DNA of 64,000 nt from Durusdinium trenchii (GCA_963970005.1 CAXAMN010027484.1:327540-391539), one strand, 5' to 3'. Numbered from the stretch's first letter, positions 40,101-50,149 are shown. Notes: generated from the letters alone by a model not told the origin. Numbers and translations are program-made.

Positions 40101-40382
40101 TTAAAATGCAACCAGTCAAATTGTATCGCTGCGCGTTCTGTCAGGGTTTTACTTTCAGGGGGACTCTGAAAGTCATGGGGATGGCCTGATGGTGGTCGGC
40201 CTGCCGTTGGGAAGCCAAGAGTTCCGAGCGTTCTGAGTGAGACTGATCACAGCAGCTTTCAAGTTCCAAGTGATGGGACGTAGACTGCATTGGTGGCCCC
40301 TCCTTCACAGTTTTCAGCGGTCAAGTGAGGGACCTCTTGTCTTCATGAGTTTCGCACGCAGCAACCCAAGCCAAAAGGTCTT

Positions 40383-43300
40383 TTGAACACCCATGTAACA
40401 AACAAATCATGCCTGGAAACTGTGATCAACGCTCATGAGCAATACATGTCAGCTCAACAGGACACAGTCCGTAACTTACAACAGCATAATGCCGTGTTAG
40501 AACAACAACTGTTGGCGGAACGTTCACCGGTGCCCAACTCACCTAAGTCACCGATGACCCAAATCCTGACCGGAAGCCAATTGTCTACGCCTGTAATGGC
40601 CTACGGCAAGGACCCAGGTGAAGGTAACCCTTTTGCGGTTAGTATGCAACTCGAACCTCCTCCGGGACTGTTGCCTCAGGATGTTCAACCATCCTTGCCC
40701 CTCACCCCCAAAGGTTCCCATAGGCCACAGGAATACTATATAGGCTCTGTTCGCGGCACGCCTCCGGGTAGTGTTGCCCCGGCCGACGGTCATGCAGGAC
40801 AAGTTGCAAGCCTAGAAGCACAAGTCTCCAGCCTCCAAGACACTGTCAAGTTGTTAGCTGGTCACTTGCAATCCCTGCTTAATGCCCCTAAGACGATGAC
40901 CCCAAGTGTCATAAGTCCGGGCCTCACGATAGGAGTTCCGGTTCCACCGCCTCCTCCACCGCCAGCGATGCTGATGCCTCCACCACCACCACCTCTTCCT
41001 CCGCATGCAGCCGCCCCCGTGCCGGGAACAGCTGCTGTAGCGCTGATGGGTGGTACGGGTGGAGTAACCGGCATTTCGAGTAGTTATCTAGCTGACATAC
41101 CCGCCTCATCATCGGCACCACCGGTCCCGGGCTTGCGCATCTTGCCGCCCGCATACCCAGTGTTCGAGCGAACCAGACATGGGGATGAGTCGCCGAGCTC
41201 ATCATCCTCCTCAAGTTCAAGTGATGAAGGCGACAGCTCGCCCAGCCACTCGTGTAGGGTTTGTGGAGGTAACCACCCCGAGGTTGACTGTCCTTTGTTG
41301 ACCATGAATCGGGAGATCCCTCACCCTCCATCATCTGTCGACCCAGCCGAAAGCGTGGATCCCGCAGAGCAGGAGTCAGACATCGTGTACACGAAAGGCT
41401 TAAGTAACTTGGTCTTACCCAACATCCCATCAGACTCCGGCCAAGCTAGGGGGTACATAAACCAAGTTCTCATGAACGTCGGTTCCCTCCAAAAGTCTGC
41501 CGGTAATGACCTTTACATGTGGGCTCAAGAGTGCTTAACTAGAGAGGACTTAGATCTTTCTTCGGACAAGCGCTTCCCACGGACAGACCGGGAGATAGCC
41601 ACCAAGATGTTGAAAGTTTGTAAAACTGGACGTTTTGGTATCATCTTTCAACGGATGGTTGGGGAATCCCGACTTGCCGGTAAAGGTATGCCATGCGGTA
41701 GAGTCATGCTTGCTACCATTTTCAGGCACTTCCAACTCGAGAAAGATCGTATTGGAATGCTAGGTGAACGTAACCTTCTCACGTTAAGACTTAAAGGCAA
41801 TAAGGTGGAGGATTTGATTAACTTTCAGGAGAAGTACCGGTACATAATGGCGGCCATCCCTGTTGATGACCTACCCCGGGAAACTACATTGTTTAATCAT
41901 CTCCTTGATGAGCTCGAGCAGTTCACACCTTTGGCTAACAAAATAACTAAGTCCCGTGAGGCCCCAGCTGGTAGTCACCGCAGAACCACCAAATGGTTAT
42001 GGGAGAAAGTTGACCTGTTCATCGAGCTGGAACGTGTCAAGGCCAATCGCCATGCTTTCGATAAGAAGCTCCGTGATTCACAAACCGCGGATTTGGCCAC
42101 GACATACAACCCCAAGTTAGTAACCGCGAACCCCGCGACTAAGGAAGGGAAGGAAGCCAAGCCTAAGAAGGAACCTAAACCCAGGAAGGAAAAGAAATCC
42201 AAGAAGGAAAAGGCTTCTAAGCAGGACACCACGACAGAGGTGACCGCAGCTCCCCTCGGCAAAGGTAAGGCCACGCCAAAGGGTCCCCCAAAACCTAAAC
42301 CCAAGGGTGCCCCGACCACTCCTCGGTCGGAAGCCGTAGTTAAGGTGGCGGATATGACCATGGCCCAAAAGGCCAAGACGCCCTGCGCCTTTTACGCCTT
42401 TAATTCATGCCGTGCTAAGAGCTGCCCCTTCCTACACGACACGAACAACAAATATAAGGGGCCACCCCCGAAGTCTCTTCGATTTGCCAAAGGCAAGCCT
42501 CCCGCAAAGGCCACTGCCGCGGTTGCACAGGTCCATGCCATGCCTGCCTTTGAGGATGGGAAAGTCTCATGGCTTTGGGACACTGCTGCGGGGAGACACC
42601 TGTTCGGTCGTCAGGCACTAACGCGAGAAATGCGTGATTGTGCCGCACCTTCGAATAGCCCTGTCAGTTTCACGACTGGAGGCGGCGCTCAACAGAGCGC
42701 TGACTCCCTCGCATTCGCGGGAAGTGAACTCCTCGAAGGTGAAGAGGTCTACATCTTAAAGGAATGCCCGCCAGCCCAATCCATTGGCAAGACGGTAATG
42801 GATAAAGGTTACATGTTCATTTGGGATCCCCGTGAACAAGTTCCATACCTTATTCCACCAAACTTAATCCCTAAGTGTAGACTACGTGTTCCCCGAAAAC
42901 ATAGGATCCGCGCATCCAGAGTTGTTGAGTATGTTCCCCAATACGACGAAAAGGTCAAGCCTATTCGGTTCGTCCCTCCGGAACGTCTCCAGCCACTCGG
43001 TGCCATCGACGCGACACCCGCGGAGACAGCGCCAGACCCTGTTTCGGACGAAGAATATACACCATCCGTCGCTGAAGACGATGTGAGCGAGCCAGTCGAG
43101 TCCGTCGAGGATGCTTCTCCCAGGTCCAGTGCCGTTGGGTCAGAGACCGCTGAGGCATTCGCGGGGGGCATTCCGCCCCATCCAGACGACGACAAGACAT
43201 TAATTGAGCTTGCCTATGATGGTGATGAAGCACGAATAGCGGATGACCCTACCATGCTAAAGAAAGCTGCGTTCGAGGAACCGCATATTCTAACACACTA

Positions 43301-46300
43301 TCCCAAGAATCCCTTTTGTCCAGTTTGTCAGATCTCGAAGTCAACTTCTAAGAGAGTCTCACGCAAACCTGATGTCAAAGATGACGACTTCATAGACCCA
43401 CCAAAAGGTCCATATGAGCAGTTGTCAACTGACGACGTTATAATGGCAAAAGGAGAGGACTTCGCCGGCAAGGGTGTAGGTGGGGTTAAAGCATTTCACG
43501 TAGTCCGAGACACCTACTCGGGTGCCAGAATAGCATACCCCATGAGTAAGCGTGATGCCAGTACCCACTCCAAGAACTTCCGCCATTTTCTAGGCCTGAA
43601 GGCTAACGAGGTAGCTACACGCGTCCTTGTTAAGATGGACGAGGCTGGAGAGTTGGAACAGGCTGCACATGAAGTTGGGTTGATTCCGGAAACGTCCTTG
43701 CCAAACAGATGGCCTCATAACGCCATGATGGAAAGAGACATCCGTGAAGAAAAGGAGTGCTGCAGAGCAATCCACCTACAATCCGGGTTGCCATATTCCT
43801 TTCACACCCACTCATATCCCTTTGCATGCCTCTCCATGAGTTTTGACAGACCGTCAGCCTTGGAACCCGCAAAGACACAATGGGAGGCGCTCACTCGCAA
43901 GCCCTTCGACGGCATGAGACATTCATTTGGCCAACTGATGTACTACCGTGATAAGCGGGTATCTAAACGCACCCTAGAGCCGAACATGTCTCCATGTTTG
44001 TTCTTAGGTTGGCGAATAGATGCTGGGTTTCGGTATCGTTATGTTGTTCGTGTTCTTGACTACATGGATTACAAAGTTAGTGAACATGTCAATGTCCAAG
44101 AAGTCCCCGAAGCTGAAGTTTATGTTGAAGATGGTCCTCCATGTTTTCCAATGGCCTCTGTTAAGCTAGCGCATTTGAAGGGAGGTTCTTTAGGAGTCCT
44201 CGACGATCTTGCACGTCTTGACATGCCGGGTATCCCCATGAAGGAGATTCCTTTCGGAATGGAGGGAGCCGACGCCGTACCCCCAACTCCCATGGACCCT
44301 AAAACCAGGGGGGTGTACATCACTTTGGATCGCATCATTCGGTTTAGCGAAACTCCAGGGTGCAAAGCGTGTGAAAAGAAGACACGATATCACACGCCTG
44401 CATGCAGGAAACGTTTTGCCAAACTCGTTGACGAGGAGAGACGCGACCTTCTTGCCAAAAGGAAGGAAGGCATCACCGTGGAGGAGCTTCCACCGCGGGA
44501 GCCTGAGACCGCGCCTCCGACGGATTCATCCGAAAGTGTTACTGAGGATGAGCCACACGTCATCGATGCGACTCCGACTGTGATATCGGGGCTGTCGCTC
44601 TCGCCACATACCACATACAGGACACAACTCATCCACACTCGCCCTGAGAGTGGAGTCCCGGTGTTTGGCATGCCATCGACAGCACAACCAGCTCAAGTTT
44701 CTAAGTCTAAGAAGAAGAAGAAGAAACGGCGTAAGGCGCGGCCTGGCCGATGCATGTTCGAGTTCGCATGTGCCTCGGATTCGCAAATGCACGAGACTTT
44801 TCTGGAAATGGGAATTCCCCACATTGCCCTTTCAAAAGAGCACCTCGATCTAGACGATCCCCAAATGCAAGCACAGCTGCATCACCATATAAGCACCTGC
44901 AAAGAGATTCCTGATTTATGGGCCTCAATCCCTTGCACATCAGGGTCTCCTTGGCAAAGGGTAAATCGCATGAAAGGGGGGCTTAACTTCATGAAAAGGC
45001 ATGCACTTCAGGTTAAGGAGTCTAAACGTTTATTTGCTGAATTCGCTAAATCTGCAGAGCTTACTTTAGCTCGAGAAGGCACTGTCACATTCGAGTGGCC
45101 TAAAGGGTGTGAAAGTTGGCAACGCACAGACGTAAAACATTTCTTTGATAGCCACCCCGAGTTTGTTCCAGTCGAATTTGACGGGTGTGCTGTTGGTGTG
45201 AAATCCACTAAAGGCAGACCCATTAAAAAGAGGTGGCGCCTGATGACCACCAGCAGGGCTATCGTCGACATGTTCTCGCAGTTCCAATGCACCCATAAAC
45301 CCCACGAACATGATCAAGCGGTCGGGTCGCAGACAGCTCGTACTGCATTTTACCCAAGGCAGATGACCGTCCAAATTGCAAAGGCCCTATACCCTAGCAT
45401 GTCTTTTTCCCATCATGCCCCAGCCATGCCATGTTTTTCATGTACCCATGAACATGAGCACAGGGACAAAGAGCAGACGCTGAAACATGTGTCAGCCCTG
45501 TCAGGGATCGACGCTATGGCCATCGCAGTTGAGACAGATGACACTGTCGGGCAAATGGTAGAAAGTTTAATGGATATAAGTGCTCTCATGCACGAGGCCT
45601 ACCAGATCCCTAAGACCGACGATGGTAAGGATCAGGTAGCGGCTTTGGTCACTAAGCTCCTAAGTCGCACCGAGATGCTCAGCGATCCTGAAGCCTTGCA
45701 AAAGGTTAAGGACGAGGCAGCCGATTTGGTTAACGAAGGTACTTGGGAGTATGAATCCGTTAGGGAAAAGGAGCACGTCCGTGCTGAGGCTAAGGCTTCC
45801 GGAGTCTCCGTCCATTTCGGTAAACTAATGACCATAGCCTCCATTAAATTTTACGAGCTGGCAAAAGAGTTGCAGAAAAAGAAAGGTAGGATTGTCTACC
45901 GAGGTGACTGCGCAAAGGACGAACATGGCGCAGCAGCCGTCTATGAGGAATTAGGCGCAAACCCGACTTCGGTCCAAGGGCTGAACGCTTGCCTCGCCTA
46001 CGGGTCACTACCTGGTAACCTGTGCACCGGAGCGGATGCGGTGAAGGCGTATGTGCAAGCAACACTGAAGTCCAAGTACAAAACTTGGATCGAACTACCA
46101 CCTGAGCTTCGACCCGCGTGGTGGAAGAACAAATTTGTTCAACCAGTGGTCCTTCTCGTCAAGGCGCTGTACGGACATCCCGACGCAGGAGGGATGTGGG
46201 AACAGCATTTGAAGGACATTCTTAAGAAAATGGGTGGCGAAGAAATCCCAGAGTTCCCCGGTAACTTCTGGTTTTCTGGTCCTCGTTTAATGTTATCCAC

Positions 46301-47399
46301 ATACGTTGATGACCTCACTTTGGCAGGCCCACGGGAGAACCACCAAAAGTTTTGGTCAGAACTCACGAATGTTGTTAACGTTGAACCACCCGAAGCCATT
46401 TACAGAATGCTAGGGAGGAACCACATCTACGCGGTAGTCCCAGATTCAGGAAACACCGAGACCGCTGCTTTGCGCGGTAGTGCTGACGCCCTAATCTTCG
46501 ATATGAAAGATTACGCGCAGCAAACCATCGACCTCTACAAGTCGGTGGCCGGTGTCGATAAGATAAAGTCAGCCCAGACGCCATTTCTCGTCGACGGCAC
46601 ATTCACCACGGCTGATGAGGAGTCGCCCGGAGAGCTCGCACCAAAGGCATGCTCTATCCTGATGAAAGCCCTTTGGCTTGCCAGGTTAGCACGGCCTGAT
46701 ATACTGAAGCCGATCAACGATCTGGCCACCAAGGTGCAGAAGTGGACCCGTGTCCACGATAAAAAGCTGCTACGGCTCATTCAGTACATTCAGCACTCAC
46801 TAGAATATAGACTAACCGCCGTCTGCGGCGATGATGCTAGTGAGCTGTGGCTAGAACTTTTCGTGGACGCCGACTTCGGTGGGGACCAACATGACGTGAA
46901 GTCGACCTCAGGGGGGTACTTAGTACTTAAGGGCCCTAACACCCACTATCCATTAGCATGGGTGTCGAAACGGCAGACCTCCACGTCAAGATCCACTACA
47001 GAATCGGAAGTAGTAAGCTTGGCCTATTCGCTGTATCAAGAAGGACTGCCTTCGCTACAGCTATGGGATAAACTTCTTGGACGGGACGTTAACCTCGTCA
47101 TACAGGAAGATAACCAAGCCACAATTCTTGTAGTAAGGAAGGGCTTCTCCCCTAAGCTACGACACATCAGCCGAACACATAAGATAAACCTCAGTTCCTT
47201 AAAGGAATGCATCGACGACCCATCTGTCGAAATCAAGTACATCGATACGAATGGACAAGCTGCAGACATTTTCACCAAAGCGTTGCCACCACAAAAGTGG
47301 TTCAAAGCGCTATGCTTGCTTGGCATTCGTACAGATTTAAAGTGCTTAGTCCCATCTAAGACAGATAGGAGCCTTCCGAGCAGTTCGAAGCCTTCGTAG
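40383..47399 (+). CDS. Copia element 2 Gag-Pol polyprotein with inserted methyltransferase-like domain
   Basis: The frame opens at 40329; the TTG at 40383 is not a real start, since the protein continues gag. By residue: 10-45 end of the coiled coil; 290-302 CCHC knuckle (CRVCGGNHPEVDC); about 336-565 capsid-like helical region; 667-685 CCCH finger (CAFYAFNSC...CPFLH); about 733 protease with DTAAG instead of DTGA; 967-983 integrase HHCC; catalytic Asp near 1013 and 1085 and Glu near 1117 (MMERDIREE); about 1455-1640 methyltransferase-like (MFEFACASDSQ, WASIPCTSGSPW, FEWPKGCESW); about 1780-2010 reverse transcriptase with KALYGHPDAG and YVDD at 46302-46313; 2160-2300 RNase H (VDADF, STTESE, EDNQ) ending in the usual DIFTKAL. 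All core motifs look intact. TAG at 47397-47399 lies 77 bases before the 3' LTR. Confidence 0.92.
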   Translation: MNTHVTNKSCLETVINAHEQYMSAQQDTVRNLQQHNAVLEQQLLAERSPVPNSPKSPMTQILTGSQLSTPVMAYGKDPGEGNPFAVSMQLEPPPGLLPQDVQPSLPLTPKGSHRPQEYYIGSVRGTPPGSVAPADGHAGQVASLEAQVSSLQDTVKLLAGHLQSLLNAPKTMTPSVISPGLTIGVPVPPPPPPPAMLMPPPPPPLPPHAAAPVPGTAAVALMGGTGGVTGISSSYLADIPASSSAPPVPGLRILPPAYPVFERTRHGDESPSSSSSSSSSDEGDSSPSHSCRVCGGNHPEVDCPLLTMNREIPHPPSSVDPAESVDPAEQESDIVYTKGLSNLVLPNIPSDSGQARGYINQVLMNVGSLQKSAGNDLYMWAQECLTREDLDLSSDKRFPRTDREIATKMLKVCKTGRFGIIFQRMVGESRLAGKGMPCGRVMLATIFRHFQLEKDRIGMLGERNLLTLRLKGNKVEDLINFQEKYRYIMAAIPVDDLPRETTLFNHLLDELEQFTPLANKITKSREAPAGSHRRTTKWLWEKVDLFIELERVKANRHAFDKKLRDSQTADLATTYNPKLVTANPATKEGKEAKPKKEPKPRKEKKSKKEKASKQDTTTEVTAAPLGKGKATPKGPPKPKPKGAPTTPRSEAVVKVADMTMAQKAKTPCAFYAFNSCRAKSCPFLHDTNNKYKGPPPKSLRFAKGKPPAKATAAVAQVHAMPAFEDGKVSWLWDTAAGRHLFGRQALTREMRDCAAPSNSPVSFTTGGGAQQSADSLAFAGSELLEGEEVYILKECPPAQSIGKTVMDKGYMFIWDPREQVPYLIPPNLIPKCRLRVPRKHRIRASRVVEYVPQYDEKVKPIRFVPPERLQPLGAIDATPAETAPDPVSDEEYTPSVAEDDVSEPVESVEDASPRSSAVGSETAEAFAGGIPPHPDDDKTLIELAYDGDEARIADDPTMLKKAAFEEPHILTHYPKNPFCPVCQISKSTSKRVSRKPDVKDDDFIDPPKGPYEQLSTDDVIMAKGEDFAGKGVGGVKAFHVVRDTYSGARIAYPMSKRDASTHSKNFRHFLGLKANEVATRVLVKMDEAGELEQAAHEVGLIPETSLPNRWPHNAMMERDIREEKECCRAIHLQSGLPYSFHTHSYPFACLSMSFDRPSALEPAKTQWEALTRKPFDGMRHSFGQLMYYRDKRVSKRTLEPNMSPCLFLGWRIDAGFRYRYVVRVLDYMDYKVSEHVNVQEVPEAEVYVEDGPPCFPMASVKLAHLKGGSLGVLDDLARLDMPGIPMKEIPFGMEGADAVPPTPMDPKTRGVYITLDRIIRFSETPGCKACEKKTRYHTPACRKRFAKLVDEERRDLLAKRKEGITVEELPPREPETAPPTDSSESVTEDEPHVIDATPTVISGLSLSPHTTYRTQLIHTRPESGVPVFGMPSTAQPAQVSKSKKKKKKRRKARPGRCMFEFACASDSQMHETFLEMGIPHIALSKEHLDLDDPQMQAQLHHHISTCKEIPDLWASIPCTSGSPWQRVNRMKGGLNFMKRHALQVKESKRLFAEFAKSAELTLAREGTVTFEWPKGCESWQRTDVKHFFDSHPEFVPVEFDGCAVGVKSTKGRPIKKRWRLMTTSRAIVDMFSQFQCTHKPHEHDQAVGSQTARTAFYPRQMTVQIAKALYPSMSFSHHAPAMPCFSCTHEHEHRDKEQTLKHVSALSGIDAMAIAVETDDTVGQMVESLMDISALMHEAYQIPKTDDGKDQVAALVTKLLSRTEMLSDPEALQKVKDEAADLVNEGTWEYESVREKEHVRAEAKASGVSVHFGKLMTIASIKFYELAKELQKKKGRIVYRGDCAKDEHGAAAVYEELGANPTSVQGLNACLAYGSLPGNLCTGADAVKAYVQATLKSKYKTWIELPPELRPAWWKNKFVQPVVLLVKALYGHPDAGGMWEQHLKDILKKMGGEEIPEFPGNFWFSGPRLMLSTYVDDLTLAGPRENHQKFWSELTNVVNVEPPEAIYRMLGRNHIYAVVPDSGNTETAALRGSADALIFDMKDYAQQTIDLYKSVAGVDKIKSAQTPFLVDGTFTTADEESPGELAPKACSILMKALWLARLARPDILKPINDLATKVQKWTRVHDKKLLRLIQYIQHSLEYRLTAVCGDDASELWLELFVDADFGGDQHDVKSTSGGYLVLKGPNTHYPLAWVSKRQTSTSRSTTESEVVSLAYSLYQEGLPSLQLWDKLLGRDVNLVIQEDNQATILVVRKGFSPKLRHISRTHKINLSSLKECIDDPSVEIKYIDTNGQAADIFTKALPPQKWFKALCLLGIRTDLKCLVPSKTDRSLPSSSKPS
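44745..45300 (+). other. Methyltransferase-like domain between integrase and RT (element 2)
   Basis: A Rossmann-like layout is visible: MFEFACASDSQMH (position of the SAM-binding motif I), a strand ending IALSKEHLDL (motif II acidic), DLWASIPCTSGSPW (Pro-Cys as in motif IV of C5 cytosine methyltransferases) and VTFEWPKGCESW (position of motif VI ENV). A Cys/His cluster (CTHKPHEH) follows. The typical GxG and ENV residues are missing, so activity is doubtful. Element 1 carries a homologous region at 8690-9240. Confidence 0.5.
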
Positions 47400-47463
47400 G
47401 TCGTCGAAACCGCTGCCACCCGGCGCGGTAATTCATGCATGTACAAAGGAATGCTGCCCCAAA

Positions 47464-47476
47464 ACGGGGAGGGGGG
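47464..47476 (+). promoter_or_regulatory. Polypurine tract of copia element 2
   Basis: CGGGGAGGGGGG directly abuts the AGTC start of the 3' LTR and should prime plus-strand synthesis. This fixes the LTR start independently of the LTR alignment. Confidence 0.85.
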
Positions 47477-47893
47477 AGTCATTTTCTGTGAACCCCTAGT
47501 ATGTAACAGCATGCAATACATGTACACTTTTCAGTTGTCGCGTTTCACCAAGGGTGTACAACACATTCACTCCGTTCGCGACCACTTTGGCTCAAGAAAA
47601 TTGGGCGTCCGCTCGATTCTCTTCAGGGTGCCGCTTTGACGTGCCGTGTGCGTCACTGCTTTCGCTGCATTTCGCTTCCGCACCTTTTGCCACTTTCCGT
47701 TCGCTCGTTCGCCGCCGTGCCTTCGTTCGTTCGGCTCACACGCAACCACGGGGTCCCGTCCATCCGACGTTCCTCGTACACTTATTAATATAGACCGTGC
47801 TTCCAGGGATCTGGCATACTTCTTCTACCACCTTCCGGTTGAGAGGGTTGCCTGGGCGTTTCCCTACGCCCCACCTGGTTTGTACACTCAATT
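47477..47893 (+). repeat. 3' LTR of copia element 2
   Basis: 417 bases, identical to the 5' LTR except for two substitutions (CATTCAA/CATGCAA near its base 37 and CAAGAGTG/CAAGGGTG near its base 75). It contains the spliced-leader-like site at 47581-47596. Confidence 0.97.
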
Positions 47894-47898
47894 TGATT
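47893..47898 (+). repeat. Right target-site duplication of copia element 2
   Basis: TTGATT, matching 33735-33740. Confidence 0.85.
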
Positions 47899-47936
47899 GG
47901 AACATACTGACTGGAAGATGTTTTGTATGACGCTAC

Positions 47937-47978
47937 TGCGCGCGCGCACGCACACACACACACACAAGCACACACAGG
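47937..47978 (+). repeat. GC/AC dinucleotide microsatellite
   Basis: CGCGCGCGCACGCACACAC... about 40 bases, just outside the copia element. Confidence 0.85.
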
Positions 47979-48164
47979 GGGCGGCCGTTTCAGGTTTTCT
48001 TGACAGGTTTTTGAATGCAGTAGAATCCTCAAGTTCAATTGCATCTGCAACTCCACTGAATTGTGCTCTCATCGACCTCTTTGTCGACAGTGATCCTTCA
48101 GCCGAACCCTCGGCTGACCCGACCCGCACCCGACCCGCGCTTACCCTCCACCCGTGTTCCACAG

Positions 48165-48240
48165 ATCGCCCTCGAGGCTACTTCATTGTGACCGATGAGA
48201 AGACGGGTCGGCCAAGGGCCGATGACATTCAGCCTGAAAT
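48165..48240 (+). CDS. Putative cold-shock-domain exon, beta5 segment (unit 3)
   Basis: Acceptor TTCCACAG ends at 48164. The exon reads RPRGYFIVTDEKTGRPRADD then IQPEMGG, matching the C-terminal strand segments at 28098 and 61639. It completes the unit whose first two exons lie at 32890 and 33243, before the copia insertion. The frame stays open to a TAA at 48362-48364; the donor is not fixed. Confidence 0.6.
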
Positions 48241-48347
48241 GGGAGGTGCACGTGCTCCGTGGACCCCGGACCGGGAGGAGGACGTGGACGTTGGAGGACG
48301 GAGCGAAGCTGAGGGAAATCCGTGGATTCCGAAAACTGGGCCATTTC

Positions 48348-48429
48348 CCAGACACTCCATGTAATTATGCCATATATGTCTACATTGGGGTGGTGCCAGA
48401 GGGGTCAATGTAGGCAATGGAGTGTTTGT
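48348..48429 (+). repeat. Foldback repeat family B, copy 4
   Basis: CCCAGACACTCCATGTAATT at the left and AATGGAGTGTTTGTG at the right, with an inner TCTACATTGGGG / GGTCAATGTAGG pairing. One of the most complete copies. Confidence 0.65.
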
Positions 48430-49830
48430 GCCATTTGGACATGTTCCTGCCGTAAAGTACCTGGACCCAGTTCGCAGTGCCCAGTACTGGCTGGGGTATG
48501 AACGGGCGACGGACTCTCACGTGGTGGAGGAGGGGCATTTGTAGCGACAGAGGTGGCCATTTGGATGACTTATAGCTGGTTCGACCCAGAGTCCTTTGGG
48601 CGGAAGTTTGCTTGTTGAAGTGTATACGGGAATCCCATGAAGAGTGTAGGCATTGTGCTGCCACAATCTGCCACATGCGTATACTTCTCGTATCCTACCA
48701 CACTTAAGCCTCATACCAACCGCCCAATCCATCGAAATCCATCAAGAGCAACTCTCTCATGTTCTACGTCTCTGTGTTGCGTTTCTCCACGAATTGAACG
48801 ATTCACATGCATTGCTGAGAACAAGTCCCAAGCTGCGCATCATCGAGGGACCGAACCAAAGTCTCCAGCTGCGCTGTTGCAGGCACCCCTGGTGGTCCCG
48901 GCCATGAGCTCCTCCAGACGGGCATGGGGGGATGTGAGTCGAATCGGCATCTTAAGTGAGGTGATCCGGATGATCGTCTGCCAGCGTGGGCATCTGCCGT
49001 TTGTCGAGAAGGTGGAGCAAAAGTGTCCATATGTTTCCAGTATTTTTCCAAATGATCCAGGAATGCTCCCGAATACCATTATCAATGAGGATGGAATTTT
49101 GGTGGCCCTTGCAAGAGGAAGCGGTAGAAGCGCTCGGGCCCTTGTGCACAACAGATGGGGCCCCTGGTGGCAGCTCAGGGTGCTCCTTGGGCCATAGGTT
49201 TGCCATAGCTTCTCAGGATGCTTTCAGGCCAAAGTAGGTACCCCCAAACCTCCAAGTTCGACCCTCTAGAAGGTTCGGGACATAGACCAAAACATACCAG
49301 TACCATATAGTCTACCCATTGAGAGCGATGGCCTCCAACCGACTAGCGATGGCCAACCTCCCAGGTAGTTGGAGACCTCGGTACCCTCGGTACTCAAATA
49401 ACGACAACCCACTTGCAGCGGAAGAGCCGTTGCTGCTCGGCGCAGGACCCGGGTGACCGGCGTGGTGGAAGATGCCGGCGAACGTGGCGGCGAAGCTTGG
49501 CATCAAAGGCATCACCGAGGGGAGAAACAAAAACAGGCAGCCACTAGCCTGGTTTTGCTCAAGGTGATGTGTCATTTTCCCTATGCGTACATCTCTGTTC
49601 GGGGGAATATGAGAATATGCTTTTCTTCTCCAGCTTCCTTAAGCAAATCCAAGCTAGTGAGCCACCAGGGTTGCGTTCTGTCTATGGTTCATCGTCTTTT
49701 CCACTGCTGATTACCAGCCTCCAACAGGTCACCAACTGCGAAAGCTTGAAGTCTGCATTTCAGCCACCATAACTCGGAGACCTTCTTCGAGTCGGGTCCT
49801 GGCCAACGCGGCTAACGGGTCAGAGTTGCC
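48430..49830. other. Probable intron, no firm gene
   Basis: A 186-codon open frame (48637-49197) exists but shows no recognisable domain. A beta1-3 cold-shock exon expected before 49837 was looked for and not found. Confidence 0.3.
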
Positions 49831-49836
49831 TCATCG

Positions 49837-49900
49837 GTGCCTCCGATCCCAGAAGTGACGCGAGTCAACTGCTCGTCCTACCCGACCGTCATGGGACTCG
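49837..49900 (+). CDS. Possible cold-shock-domain exon, beta4 segment (unit 4)
   Basis: The frame reads VPPIPEVTRVNCSSYPTVM, resembling IPPVGTRVVYRTSEAST at 25733 but lacking the Gly. The weakest of the beta4 candidates; the boundaries are not resolved. Confidence 0.3.
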
Positions 49901-50086
49901 GTGGTGTTTTCTGGGACCGTCGGAGTGGCAGACGAACACTGTCAGCTTCACTTGGCAGGGCTTTTTGGGGTGGTTGCGTTTATATTGTAATCGGTTATGT
50001 ATGTGTTAGGGTGACAGGTGTCCATTGATTTCCATCAAGTGAGTGAGTCCAAACTCCGGAATCTGGTACAAAGTCCCCTTCCCAAG

Positions 50087-50140
50087 CCCAGACACTCCAT
50101 GTATGACCCATGTCTGCCGGGGACATTGGGGTCAGAACTC
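50087..50140 (+). repeat. Foldback repeat family B, copy 5 (partial)
   Basis: Left end CCCAGACACTCCATGTATGA with inner GGGGACATTGGGG; the right arm is lost. Confidence 0.5.
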
Positions 50141-50149
50141 AGCGGTCTT

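Larger units (their letters stand above)
39107..40373. other. Interrupting segment in gag of element 2 (insertion or intron)
   Basis: About 1.27 kb with stops in all frames, bounded by similar short sequences (CCAAAGGTGTCC at the left, CCAAAAGGTCTT at the right; AAAGGT shared). It contains two tandem-repeat arrays and an AC microsatellite, all unlike retroelement coding sequence. AG|GT boundaries would suit a dinoflagellate intron, but splicing exactly there does not restore the pol frame, so the boundaries are uncertain. Confidence 0.5.
33741..47893 (+). mobile_element. Young Ty1/copia-type LTR retrotransposon (element 2), 14.15 kb
   Basis: Two direct repeats of 417 bases (33741-34157 and 47477-47893) differ at two positions only (about 0.5%) and are flanked by a TTGATT/TGATT target duplication. 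A primer-site-like TGGTTATCAG follows the left LTR and a G-rich polypurine tract abuts the right LTR. Inside are three ORFs: a 1263-residue ORF with a HAD-like C-terminus, a gag start, and a 2338-residue gag-pol with integrase before reverse transcriptase. The insertion is recent. It lies between two putative exons of a cold-shock-domain unit, hence probably in an intron. Confidence 0.95.

Noticed and set aside
48637..49197. 186-codon + strand ORF
   Set aside because: No domain, mixed composition and a probable intronic position; no support for translation.
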